A stretch of DNA of 64,000 bases from Euonymus europaeus (taxonomy: Eukaryota > Streptophyta > Magnoliopsida > Celastrales > Celastraceae), in contig OY756972.1 of assembly GCA_963580455.1 (NCBI GenBank), positions 12,849,001-12,913,000 on the forward strand, in the 5' to 3' direction. Below, in pieces: positions 50,466 to 62,560 of the stretch (position 1 is its first letter; the number at the start of each line of letters is the position of its first letter). The position numbers and the translations under genes were made by a program. The notes under the pieces are model-generated. The model saw only the letters and a program-made list of their open reading frames with translations, did no database searches and was not told where the DNA came from.

Positions 50466-52010
50466 TAGAAAGTTGGTGTTTTGGCATCGAAATAATCCAG
50501 GAAGCTTATACACATAAAATTTGGCATATAAGAACTATAAAAATTGTACACCGAGCAACTATGCGGGTCCGAAATTGCTCAACTCTCTCTATGGAGGAGC
50601 TTTTAACGGTTTTGTCAATTTGTCATAGAAAGTTGGTGTTTTGTCATCGAAATAATCTAGGAAGCATATACTCATAAAATTTGACATATAAGAACAATAA
50701 AAATTGTACACCGAGCAACTTTGATGATCCGAATTTGCTCAACACTCTCTATGGAGGAGCTTTTAACGGTTTTGTCCATTTGTCATAGAAAGTTGGTGTT
50801 TGGGCATCGAAATAATCTAGGAAGGTTATAAACTCATAAAATTTGACATATAAGAACAATAAAAAATCTATCCCGTGCGACTTTGATAGTCCGAAGTTGC
50901 TCATCTCTCTCTATGGAGGAGCTTTTAACGGTTTTCTCCATTTGTCATAGAAAGTTGGTGTTTTGGCATCGAAATAATCCAGGAAGGTTATACACATAAA
51001 ATTTGACACATAAGAACTATAAAAATTGTACACCGAGCAACTATGAAGGTCCGAAGTTGCTCAACTCTCTCTATGGAGGAGCTTTTAACGGTTTTGTCCA
51101 TTTGTCATGGAAAGTTGGTGTTTTGGCGTCGAAATAATCTAGGAAGGTTATATTCATAAAATTTGACATATAAGAACCATAAAAAGTCTATCCCGAGCGA
51201 CTTTGATAGTCCGAAGTTGCTCAACTCTCTCAATGTAGGAGCTTTTAACGGTTTTCTCCATTTGTCATAGAAAGATATTGTTTTGGCATCGAAATAATCT
51301 ATCAAGCTTATACTCATAAAATATGACATATAAGAACAATAAAAATTGTACATCGAGCAACTTTGATGGTCCGAAGTTGCTCAACTCTCTCTATGGAGGA
51401 GCTTTTAACGGTTTTGTCCATTTGTCAAAGAAAGTTGGTGTTTTGGAATCGAAATAATCTAGAAAGCTTATACTCATAAAATTTGACATATAAGAATAAT
51501 AAAAATTATACACCGAGCAACTTTGATGATCCGAAGTTGTTCAACTCTTTTATGGAGGAGCTTTTAACGGTTTTGTCCATTAGTCATAGAAAGTTGGTGT
51601 TTTGGCATCCAAAAAATCTAGGAAACTTATACTCATAAAATTTGACATAGAAGAACAATAAAAAGTCTATCACGACCGACTTTGATAGTCCGAAGTTGCT
51701 CAACTCTCTCTATGTAGGAGCTTTTAACGGTTTTGTCCATTTGTCATAGAAAGTTTATGTTTTGGCATCGAAATAATCTATGAAGCTTAAACTCGTAAAA
51801 TTTGACATATAAGAACAATAAAAATTATACACCGAGCAACTTTGATGGTGTGAAGTTGCTCAACTCTCTCTATGAGGGAGCTTTTAACGGTTTTGTCCAT
51901 TAGTCATAGAAAGTTGGTGTTTTGGAATCGAAATAATCTAGGAAGCTTATACTCATAAATTTGACTTATAAGAACAATAAAAAGTGTACACCGGGAAACT
52001 TTGATGGTCC
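50460..52010. repeat. Module M copy 3
   Basis: This is a third occurrence of the module, 13276 bp after copy 2. It includes the plus 2 change TTATAAACTC near 50829, AAAGATATTG near 51272, ATAAAATATGAC near 51321 and CTCTTTTATGG near 51546. Later monomers show changes of their own (GTTTATGTTTTGG near 51754, GATGGTGTGAAG near 51848). Confidence 0.75.
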
Positions 52011-52420
52011 GAAGTTGCTCAACTCTCTCTATGGAGGAGCTTTTAACGGTTTCGTCCATTTGTCATAGAAAGTTGGTGTTTTGGCATCGAAATAATCTAG
52101 GAAGGTTATACTCGTAAAATTTGACATATAAGAACAGTAAAAAGTCTATCCCGTGCGACTTTGATAGTCCGAAGTTGCTCATCTCTCTCTTTGGAGGAGC
52201 TTTTAACGCTTTTGTCCATTTGTCATAGAAAGTTGGTGTTTTGGCATCGAAATAATCTATGAAGCTTATACTCATAAAATTTGACATATAAGAACAATAA
52301 AAAGTGTACACCGAGCAACTTTGAGGGTCCGAAGTTGCTCAACACTCTCTATGGAGGAGCTTTTAACGGTTTTGTCCATTTGTCATAGAAAGTTGGTGTT
52401 TTGGCATCCAAAAAATCTAG
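52010..52420. repeat. Short joining block of variant monomers
   Basis: Two to three monomers here combine features of different lineages: GTTTCGTCC with GGTTATACTCG, then GTCTATCCCGTGCGAC with CATCTCTCTCTTTGG and TTAACGCTTTTGTCC. These explain the slightly different minus-strand frame at 52063-52311. Nothing other than satellite is present. Confidence 0.6.
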
Positions 52421-55266
52421 GAAGGTTATACTCATAAAATTTGACATAGAAGAACAATAAAAAGTCTATCACGACCGACTTTGATAGTCCGAAATTGATC
52501 AACTCTCTCTATGGAGGAGCTTTTAACGGTTTTGTCCATTTGTCATAGAAAGTTGGTGTTTTGGCATCGAAATAATCTATGAAGCTTAAACTCGTAAAAT
52601 TTCACATATAAGAACAATAAAAATTGTACACCGAGCAACTTTGATGGTCTGAAGTTGCTCAACTCTCTCTATGGGGGAGCTTTTAACGGTTTTGTCCATT
52701 AGTCATAGAAAGTTGGTGTTTTGGAATCGAAATAATCTAGGAAGCTTATACTCATAAATTTGACTTATAAGAACAATAAAAAGTGTACACCGGGAAACTT
52801 TGGTGGTCCGAAGTTGCACAACTCTCTCTGTGGAGGAGCTTTTAACGGTTTTGTCCATTAGTCATAGAAAGTTGGTGTTTTGGCATCGAAATAATCTAGG
52901 AAGGTTATATTCATAAAATTTGACATATAAGAACAATAAAAATTCTATCCCGAGCGACTTTGATAGTCCGAAGTTGCTCAACTCTCTCTATGGAGGAGCT
53001 TTTAAAGGTTTTCTCGACTTGTCATAGAAATTTGGTGTTTTATCATCGAAATAATCCAGTAAGCTTGCACTCATCAAAATTTGACATATAAGAACAATAA
53101 AAATTGTACACCGAGCAACTTTGATGGTCCGTAGTTGCTCAACTCTCTCTATGGAGGAGCTTTTAACGGTTTTGTCCATTTGTCATAGAAAGTTTGTGTT
53201 TTGGCATCCAAAAAATCTAGGAAACTTATACTCATAAAATTTGACATAGAAGAACAATAAAAAGTCTATCACGAGCGACTTTGATAGTCCGAAGTTGCTC
53301 AACTCTCTCTATGTAGGAGCTTTTAACGGTTTTCTCCATTTGTCATAGAAAGTTGGTGTTTTCGCATCAAAATAATCTGGGAAACTTATACTCATAAAAT
53401 TTGACATAGAAGAACAGTAAAAAGTCTATCCCGAGCGACTTTGATAGTCCGAAGTTGCTCAACTCTCTCTATGGAGGTGCTTTTAAAGGTTTTCTCGATT
53501 TGTCATAGAAATTTGGTGTTTTGGAATCGAAATAATCTATGAAGCTTATGCTCATAAAATTTGACATATAAGAACAATAAAAAGTGTACACCGAGTAACT
53601 TTGATGGTCCGAAGTTGCTCAACACTCTATATGGAGGAGCTTTTAACGGTTTTCTCCATTTGTCATTGAAAGTTGGTGTTTTGGCATCGAAATAATCTAG
53701 GAAGGTTATACTCATAAAATTTGACATATAAGAACTATAAAAATTGTACATCGAGCAACTTTGACGGTCCGTAGTTGCTCAACTCTCTCTATGGAGGAGC
53801 TTTTAACGGTTTTGTCCATTTGTCATAGAAAGTTTGTGTTTTGGCATCCAAAAAATCTAGGAAACTTATACTCATAAAATTTGACATAGAAGAACAATAA
53901 AAAGTCTATCACGAGCGACTTTGATAGTCCGAAGTTGCTCAACTCTCTCTATGTAGGAGCTTTTAACGGTTTTCTCCATTTGTCATAGAAAGTTGGTGTT
54001 TTCGCATCAAAATAATCTGGGAAACTTATACTCGTAAAATTTCACATAGAAGAACAGTAAAAAGTCTATCCCGAGCGACTTTGATAGTCCGAAGTTGCTC
54101 AACTCTCTCTGTGGAGGAGCTTTTAACGTTTTTGTCCATTAGTCATAGAAAGTTGGTGTTTTGGCATCGAAATAATCTAGGATGGTAATATTCATAAAAT
54201 TTAACATATAAGAACAATAAAAAGTCTATCCCGAGCGACTTTGATAGTCCGAAGTTGCTCAACTCTCTCTATGGAGGAGCTTTTAAAGGTTTTCTCGATT
54301 TGTCATAGAAATTTGGTGTTTTGGCATCGAAATAATCCAGTAAGCCTGTACTCATCAAAATTTGACATATAAGAACAATAAAAATTGTACACTGAGCAAC
54401 TTTGATGATCCGAAGTTGCTCAACTCTCTCTATGGAGGTGCTTTTAACGGTTTCGTCCATTTGTCATAGAAAGTTGGTGTTTTGGCATCGAAATAATCTA
54501 CGAAGCTTATACTCATAAAATTTGACATATAAGAACAATAAAAAGTGTACACCGAGCAACTATGATGGTCCGAAGTTGCTCAACACTCTCTATGGAGGAG
54601 CTTTTAACGGTTTTGTCCATTTGTCATAGAAAGTTGGTGTTTTGGCATCGAAATAATCTAGGAAGGTTATACTCATAAAATTTGACATATAAGAACAATA
54701 AAAAACCTATCCCGTGCGACTTTGATAGTCCGAAGTTGCTCATCTCTCTCTATGGAGGAGCTTCTAACGGTTTTCTCCATTTGTCATAGAAAGTTGGTGT
54801 TTTGGCATCGAAATAATCTAGAAAGCTTATACACATAAAATTTGACATATAAGAACTATAAAAATTGTACACCGAGCAACTTTGATGATCCGAAGTTGCT
54901 CAACTCTCTCTATGGAGGAGATTTTAACGGTTTTGTCCATTTGTCATTGAAAGTTGGTATTTTGACATCGAAATAATCTACGAAGCTTATACTCATAAAA
55001 TTTGACATATAAGAACAATAAAAAGTGTACACCGAGCAACTTTGATGGTCCGAAGTTGCTCAACACTCTCTATGGAGGAGCTTTTAACGGTTTTCTCCAT
55101 TTGTCATTGAAAGTTGGTGTTTTGGCATCGAAATAATCTAGGAAGGTTATACTCATAAAATTTGACATATAAGAACTATAAAAATTGTACATCGAGCAAC
55201 TTTGATGGTCCGTAGTTGCTCAACTCTCTCTATGGAGGAGCTTTTAACGGTTTTGTCCATTTGTCA
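52420..55266. repeat. Second copy of the segment first seen at 47620
   Basis: This copy lies at an offset of 4800 bp, becoming 4801 after an extra base near 54352 (CTCATCAAAATTTG) that the other copy lacks. Private changes include TTGCACAACTC near 52816, CTCGACTTGTC near 53015 and a hybrid monomer near 53486 reading GGTGCTTTTAAAGGTTTTCTCG. The hybrid joins the start of one monomer type to the middle of another, as expected from gene conversion. Confidence 0.72.
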
Positions 55267-56540
55267 TAGAAAGTTTGTGTTTTGGCATCCAAAAAATCTA
55301 GGAAACTTATACTCATAAAATTTGACATAGAAGAACAATAAAAAGTCTATCACGAGCGACTTTGATAGTCCGAAGTTGCTCAACTCTCTCTATGTAGGAG
55401 CTTTTAAAGGTTTTCTCCATTTGTCATAAAAAGTTGGTGTTTTCGCATCAAAATAATCTGGGAAACTTATACTCGTAAAATTTCACATAGAAGAACAGTA
55501 AAAAGTCTATCCCGAGCGACTTTGATAGTCCGAAGTTGCTCAACTCTCTCTGTGGAGGAGCTTTTAACGTTTTTGTCCATTAGTCATAGAAAGTTGGTGT
55601 TTTGGCATCGAAATAATCTAGGAAGGTAATATTCATAAAATTTAACATATAAGAACAATAAAAAGTCTATCCCGAGCGACTTTGATAGTCCGAAGTTGCT
55701 CAACTCTCTCTATGGAGGAGATTTTAAAGGTTTTCTCGATTTGTCATAGAAATTTGGTGTTTTGGCATCGAAATAATCCAGTAAGCCTGTACTCATAAAA
55801 TTTGACATATAAGAACAATAAAAATTGTACACTGAGCAACTTTGATGATCCGAAGTTGCTCAACTCTCCCTATGGAGGTGCTTTTAACGCTTTCGTCCAT
55901 TTGTCATAGAAAGTTGGTGTTTTGGCATCGAAATAATCTACGAAGCTTATACTCATAAAATTTGACATATAAGAACAATAAAAAGTGTACACCGAGCAAC
56001 TACGATGGTCCGAAGTTGCTCAACACTCTCTATGGAGGAGCTTTTAACGGTTTTGTCCATTTGTCATAGAAAGTTGGTGTTTTGGCATCGAAATAATCTA
56101 GGAAGGTTATACTCATAAAATTTGACATATAAGAACAATAAAAAACCTATCCCGTGCGACTTTGATAGTCTGAAGTTGCTCATCTCTCTCTATGGAGGAG
56201 CTTCTAACGGTTTTCTCCATTTGTCATAGAAAGTTGGTGTTTTGGCATCGAAATAATCTAGAAAGCTTATACACATAAAATTTGACATATATGAACTATA
56301 AAAATTGTACACCGAGCAACTTTGATGATCCGAAGTTGCTCAACTCTCTCTATGGAGGAGATTTTAACGGTTTTGCCCATTTGTCATTGAAAGTTGGTCT
56401 TTTGGCATCGAAATAATCTAGGAAGCTTATACTCATAAAATTTGACATATAAGAACAATAAAAATTGCACACCGAGCAACTTTGATGATCCGAAATTGCT
56501 CAACTCTCTCTATGGAGGAGCTCTTAACGGTTTTGTCCAT
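55267..56540. repeat. Block matching the 9-mer and 34-mer order
   Basis: About eight monomers follow the order seen at 16861-18200 and 18240-19560 in the strict-phase domain. They include TGTGGAGGAG with TTAACGTTTTTG, TTTAAAGGTTTTCTCG, CTCTCCCTATGG with TTAACGCTTTCG, ACCTATCCCGTGCG, ACATATATGA and TGGTCTTTTGG. A private change reads CTACGATGGTCC near 56001. No gene or foreign sequence is present. Confidence 0.65.
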
Positions 56541-59500
56541 TTGTCATAGAAAGTTGGTGTTTTGGCATCGAAATAATCTAGGAAGCATATACTGATAAAA
56601 TTTGACATATAAGAACTATAAAAATTGCACACCGAGCAACTTTGATGGTCCGAAATTGATCAACTCTCTCTATGGAGGAGCTTTTAACGGTTTTGTCCAT
56701 TTGTCATAGAAAGTTGGTGTTTTGGCATCAAAATAATCTAGGAAACTTATACTCGTAAAATTTGACATAGAAGAACAGTAAAAAGTCTATCCCGAGCGAC
56801 TTTGATAGTCCGAAGTTGCTCAACTCTCTCTATGTAGGAGCTTTTAACGGTTTTGTCCATTTGTCATAGAAAGTTGGTGTTTTGTCATAGAAATAATCTA
56901 TGAAGCTTATACTCATAAAATTTGACATATAAGAACAATAAAAAGTGTACACCGAGCAACTTTGATGGTCCGAAGTTGCTCAACACTCTCTATAGAGGAG
57001 CTTTTAACGGTTTTGTCCATTTGTCATAGAAAGTTGGTGTTTTGGCATTGAAATAATCTAGGAAGGTTATACTCATAAAATTTGACATATAAGAACAATA
57101 AAAAATCTATCCTGAGCGACATTGATAGTCCGAAGTTGCTCATCTCTCTCTATGGAGGAGCTTTTAACGGTTTTCTCCATTTGTCATAGAAAGTTGGTGT
57201 TTTAGCATCGAAATAATCCAGGAAGATTATACACATAAAATTTGACACATAAGAACTATAAAAATTGTACACCGAGCAACTATGAGGGTCCGAAGTTGCT
57301 CAACACTCTCTATGGAGGAGCATTTAATGGTTTTGTCTATTTGTAATAGAAAGTTGGTGTTTTGGCATTGAAATAATCTAGGAAGGTTATACTCATAAAA
57401 TTTGACATATAAGAACAATAAAAAATCTATCCCGAGCGACTTTGATAGTCCGATGTTGCTCGTCTCTCTCTATGGAGGAGCTTTTAACGGTTTTCTCCAT
57501 TTGTCATAGAAAGTTGGTGTTTTGGCATCGAAATAATCCAGGAAGGTTATACACATAAAATTTGACACATAAGAACTATAAAAATTGTACACCGAGCAAC
57601 TATGAGGGTCCGAAGTTGCTCAACTCTCTCTATGGAGGAGCTTTTAACGGTTTTGTCAATTTGTCATAGAAAGTTGGTGTTTTGTCATCAAAATAATCTG
57701 GGAGGCTTATACTCATAAAATTTGACATATAAGAACAATAAAAATTGTACACCGAACAACTTTGATGGTCCGAAGTTGATCAACTCTCTCTATGGAGGAG
57801 CTTTTAACGGTTTTGTCCATTTGTCATGGAAAGTTGGTGTTTTAGCGTCGAAATAATCTAGGAAGGTTATACTCATAAAATTTGACATATAAGAACAATA
57901 AAAAGTCTATCCCGAGCGACTTTGATATTCCGAAGTTGCTCAACTCTCTCTATGTAGGAGCTTTTAACGGTTTTGTCCATTTGTCATAGAAAGTTGGTGT
58001 TTTGGCATCGAAATAATCTAGGAAGCTTATACTCATAAAATTTGACATATAAGAACAATAAAAATTGCACACCGAGCGACTTTGATGATCCGAAATTGCT
58101 CAACTCTCTCTATGGAGGAGCTTTTAACGGTTTTGTCCATTTGTCATAGAAAGTTGGTGTTTTGGCATCGAAATAATCCAGGAAGCTTATACACATAAAA
58201 TTTGGCATATAAGAACTATAAAAATTGTACACCGAGCAACTATGCGGGTCCGAAATTGCTCAACTCTCTCTATGGAGGAGCTTTTAACGGTTTTGTCAAT
58301 TTGTCATAGAAAGTTGGTGTTTTGTCATCGAAATAATCTAGGAAGCATATACTCATAAAATTTGACATATAAGAACAATAAAAATTGTACACCGAGCAAC
58401 TTTGATGATCCGAATTTGCTCAACACTCTCTATGGAGGAGCTTTTAACGGTTTTGTCCATTTGTCATAGAAAGTTGGTGTTTGGGCATCGAAATAATCTA
58501 GGAAGGTTATACTCATAAAATTTGACATATAAGAACAATAAAAAATCTATCCCATGCGACTTTGATAGTCCGAAGTTGCTCATCTCTCTCTATGGAGGAG
58601 CTTTTAACGGTTTTCTCCATTTGTCATAGAAAGTTGGTGTTTTGGCATCGAAATAATCCAGGAAGGTTATACACATAAAATTTGAAACATAAGAACTATA
58701 AAAATTGTACACCGAGCAACTATGAAGGTCCGAAGTTGCTCAACTCTCTCTATGGAGGAGCTTTTAACGGTTTTGTCCATTTGTCATGGAAAGTTGGTGT
58801 TTTGGCGTCGAAATAATCTAGGAAGGTTATATTCATAAAATTTGACATATAAGAACCATAAAAAGTCTATCCCGAGCGACTTTGATAGTCCGAAGTTGCT
58901 CAACTCTCTCAATGTAGGAGCTTTTAACGGTTTTCTCCATTTGTCATAGAAAGATATTGTTTTGGCATCGAAATAATCTATCAAGCTTATACTCATAAAA
59001 TATGACATATAAGAACAATAAAAATTGTACATCGAGCAACTTTGATGGTCCGAAGTTGCTCAACTCTCTCTATGGAGGAGCTTTTAACGGTTTTGTCCAT
59101 TTGTCAAAGAAAGTTGGTGTTTTGGAATCGAAATAATCTAGAAAGCCTATACTCATAAAATTTGACATATAAGAATAATAAAAATTATACACCGAGCAAC
59201 TTTGATGATCCGAAGTTGTTCAACTCTTTTATGGAGGAGCTTTTAACGGTTTTGTCCATTAGTCATAGAAAGTTGGTGTTTTGGCATCCAAAAAATCTAG
59301 GAAACTTATACTCATAAAATTTGACATAGAAGAACAATAAAAAGTCTATCACGACCGACTTTGATAGTCCGAAGTTGCTCAACTCTCTCTATGTAGGAGC
59401 TTTTAACGGTTTTGTCCATTTGTCATAGAAAGTTGGTGTTTTGGCATCGAAATAATCTATGAAGCTTAAACTCGTAAAATTTGACATATAAGAACAATAA

Positions 59501-59578
59501 AAATTGTACACCGAGCAACTTTGATGGTCCGAAGTTGCTCAACTCTCTCTATGGAGGAGCTTTTAACGGTTTTGTCCA
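56540..59578. repeat. 3039-bp tandem unit (19 monomers less 1 bp), copy 1
   Basis: This recurs at 59579-62560. Shared private variants include GGAGCATTTAA with TCTATTTGTAATAG (57319/60358), CCGATGTTGCTCGTC (57451/60490), CTGGGAGGCTTATAC (57709/60748), TTTTAGCGTCG (57841/60880) and TTGATATTCCG (57925/60964). The unit ends with a module M (copy 4, about 58140-59520) that has GGTTATACTC in place of TTATAAACTC. The minus 1 comes from the CTCTTTTATGG monomer near 59227. Confidence 0.85.
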
Positions 59579-62560
59579 TTTGTCATAGAAAGTTGGTGTT
59601 TTGGCATCGAAATAATCTAGGAAGCATATACTGATAAAATTTGACATATAAGAACTATAAAAATTGCACACCGAGCAACTTTGATGGTCCGAAATTGATC
59701 AACTCTCTCTATGGAGGAGCTTTTAACGGTTTTGTCCATTTGTCATAGAAAGTTGGTGTTTTGGCATCAAAATAATCTAGGAAACTTATACTCGTAAAAT
59801 TTGACATAGAAGAACAGTAAAAAGTCTATCCCGAGCGACTTTGATAGTCCGAAGTTGCTCAACTCTCTCTATGTAGGAGCTTTTAACGGTTTTGTGCATT
59901 TGTCATAGAAAGTTGGTGTTTTGTCATAGAAATAATCTATGAAGCTTATACTCATAAAATTTGACATATAAGAACAATAAAAAGTGTACACCGAGCAACT
60001 TTGATGGTCCGAAGTTGCTCAACACTCTCTATAGAGGAGCTTTTAACGGTTTTGTCCATTTGTCATAGAAAGTTGGTGTTTTGGCATTGAAATAATCTAG
60101 GAAGGTTATACTCATAAAATTTGACATATAAGAACAATAAAAAATCTATCCTGAGCGACATTGATAGTCCGAAGTTGCTCATCTCTCTCTATGGAGGAGC
60201 TTTTAACGGTTTTCTCCATTTGTCATAGAAAGTTGGTGTTTTAGCATCGAAATAATCCAGGAAGATTATACACATAAAATTTGACACATAAGAACTATAA
60301 AAATTGTACACCGAGCAACTATGAGGGTCCGAAGTTGCTCAACACTCTCTATGGAGGAGCATTTAACGGTTTTGTCTATTTGTAATAGAAAGTTGGTGTT
60401 TTGGCATTGAAATAATCTAGGAAGGTTATACTCATAAAATTTGACATATAAGAACAATAAAAAATCTATCCCGAGCGACTTTGATAGTCCGATGTTGCTC
60501 GTCTCTCTCTATGGAGGAGCTTTTAACGGTTTTCTCCATTTGTCATAGAAAGTTGGTGTTTTGGCATCGAAATAATCCAGGAAGGTTATACACATAAAAT
60601 TTGACACATAAGAACTATAAAAATTGTACACCGAGCAACTATGAGGGTCCGAAGTTGCTCAACTCTCTCTATGGAGGAGCTTTTAACGGTTTTGTCAATT
60701 TGTCATAGAAAGTTGGTGTTTTGTCATCAAAATAATCTGGGAGGCTTATACTCATAAAATTTGACATATAAGAACAATAAAAATTGTACACCGAACAACT
60801 TTGATGGTCCGAAGTTGATCAACTCTCTCTATGGAGGAGCTTTTAACGGTTTTGTCCATTTGTCATGGAAAGTTGGTGTTTTAGCGTCGAAATAATCTAG
60901 GAAGGTTATACTCATAAAATTTGACATATAAGAACAATAAAAAGTCTATCCCGAGCGACTTTGATATTCCGAAGTTGCTCAACTCTCTCTATGTAGGAGC
61001 TTTTAACGGTTTTGTCCATTTGTCATAGAAAGTTGGTGTTTTGGCATCGAAATAATCTAGGAAGCTTATACTCATAAAATTTGACATATAAGAACAATAA
61101 AAATTGCACACCGAGCGACTTTGATGATCCGAAATTGCTCAACTCTCTCTATGGAGGAGCTTTTAACGGTTTTGTCCATTTGTCATAGAAAGTTGGTGTT
61201 TTGGCATCGAAATAATCCAGGAAGCTTATACACATAAAATTTGGCATATAAGAACTATAAAAATTGTACACCGAGCAACTATGCGGGTCCGAAATTGCTC
61301 AACTCTCTCTATGGAGGAGCTTTTAACGGTTTTGTCAATTTGTCATAGAAAGTTGGTGTTTTGTCATCGAAATAATCTAGGAAGCATATACTCATAAAAT
61401 TTGACATATAAGAACAATAAAAATTGTACACCGAGCAACTTTGATGATCCGAATTTGCTCAACACTCTCTATGGAGGAGCTTTTAACGGTTTTGTCCATT
61501 TGTCATAGAAAGTTGGTGTTTGGGCATCGAAATAATCTAGGAAGGTTATACTCATAAAATTTGACATATAAGAACAATAAAAAATCTATCCCGTGCGACT
61601 TTGATAGTCCGAAGTTGCTCATCTCTCTCTATGGAGGAGCTTTTAACGGTTTTCTCCATTTGTCATAGAAAGTTGGTGTTTTGGCATCGAAATAATCCAG
61701 GAAGGTTATACACATAAAATTTGACACATAAGAACTATAAAAATTGTACACCGAGCAACTATGAAGGTCCGAAGTTGCTCAACTCTCTCTATGGAGGAGC
61801 TTTTAACGGTTTTGTCCATTTGTCATGGAAAGTTGGTGTTTTGGCGTCGAAATAATCTAGGAAGGTTATATTCATAAAATTTGACATATAAGAACCATAA
61901 AAAGTCTATCCGAGCGACTTTGATAGTCCGAAGTTGCTCAACTCTCTCAATGTAGGAGCTTTTAACGGTTTTCTCCATTTGTCATAGAAAGATATTGTTT
62001 TGGCATCGAAATAATCTATCAAGCTTATACTCATAAAATATGACATATAAGAACAATAAAAATTGTACATCGAGCAACTTTGATGGTCCGAAGTTGCTCA
62101 ACTCTCTCTATGGAGGAGCTTTTAACGGTTTTGTCCATTTGTCAAAGAAAGTTGGTGTTTTGGAATCGAAATAATCTAGAAAGCTTATACTCATAAAATT
62201 TGACATATAAGAATAATAAAAATTATACACCGAGCAACTTTGATGATCCGAAGTTGTTCAACTCTTTTATGGAGGAGCTTTTAACGGTTTTGTCCATTAG
62301 TCATAGAAAGTTGGTGTTTTGGCATCCAAAAAATCTAGGAAACTTATACTCATAAAATTTGACATAGAAGAACAATAAAAAGTCTATCACGACCGACTTT
62401 GATAGTCCGAAGTTGCTCAACTCTCTCTATGTAGGAGTTTTAACGGTTTTGTCCATTTGTCATAGAAAGTTGGTGTTTTGGCATCGAAATAATCTATGAA
62501 GCTTAAACTCGTAAAATTTGACATATAAGAACAATAAAAATTGTACACCGAGCAACTTTG
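59579..62560. repeat. 3039-bp tandem unit, copy 2
   Basis: This is a tandem copy of 56540-59578, with module M copy 5 at about 61180-62560. Private length changes are minus 1 near 61911 (TATCCGAGCG for TATCCCGAGCG) and minus 1 near 62437 (GGAGTTTTAAC for GGAGCTTTTAAC). Other differences are few, for example GTGCATTTG for GTCCATTTG near 59895, so this is another recent duplication. Confidence 0.85.
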
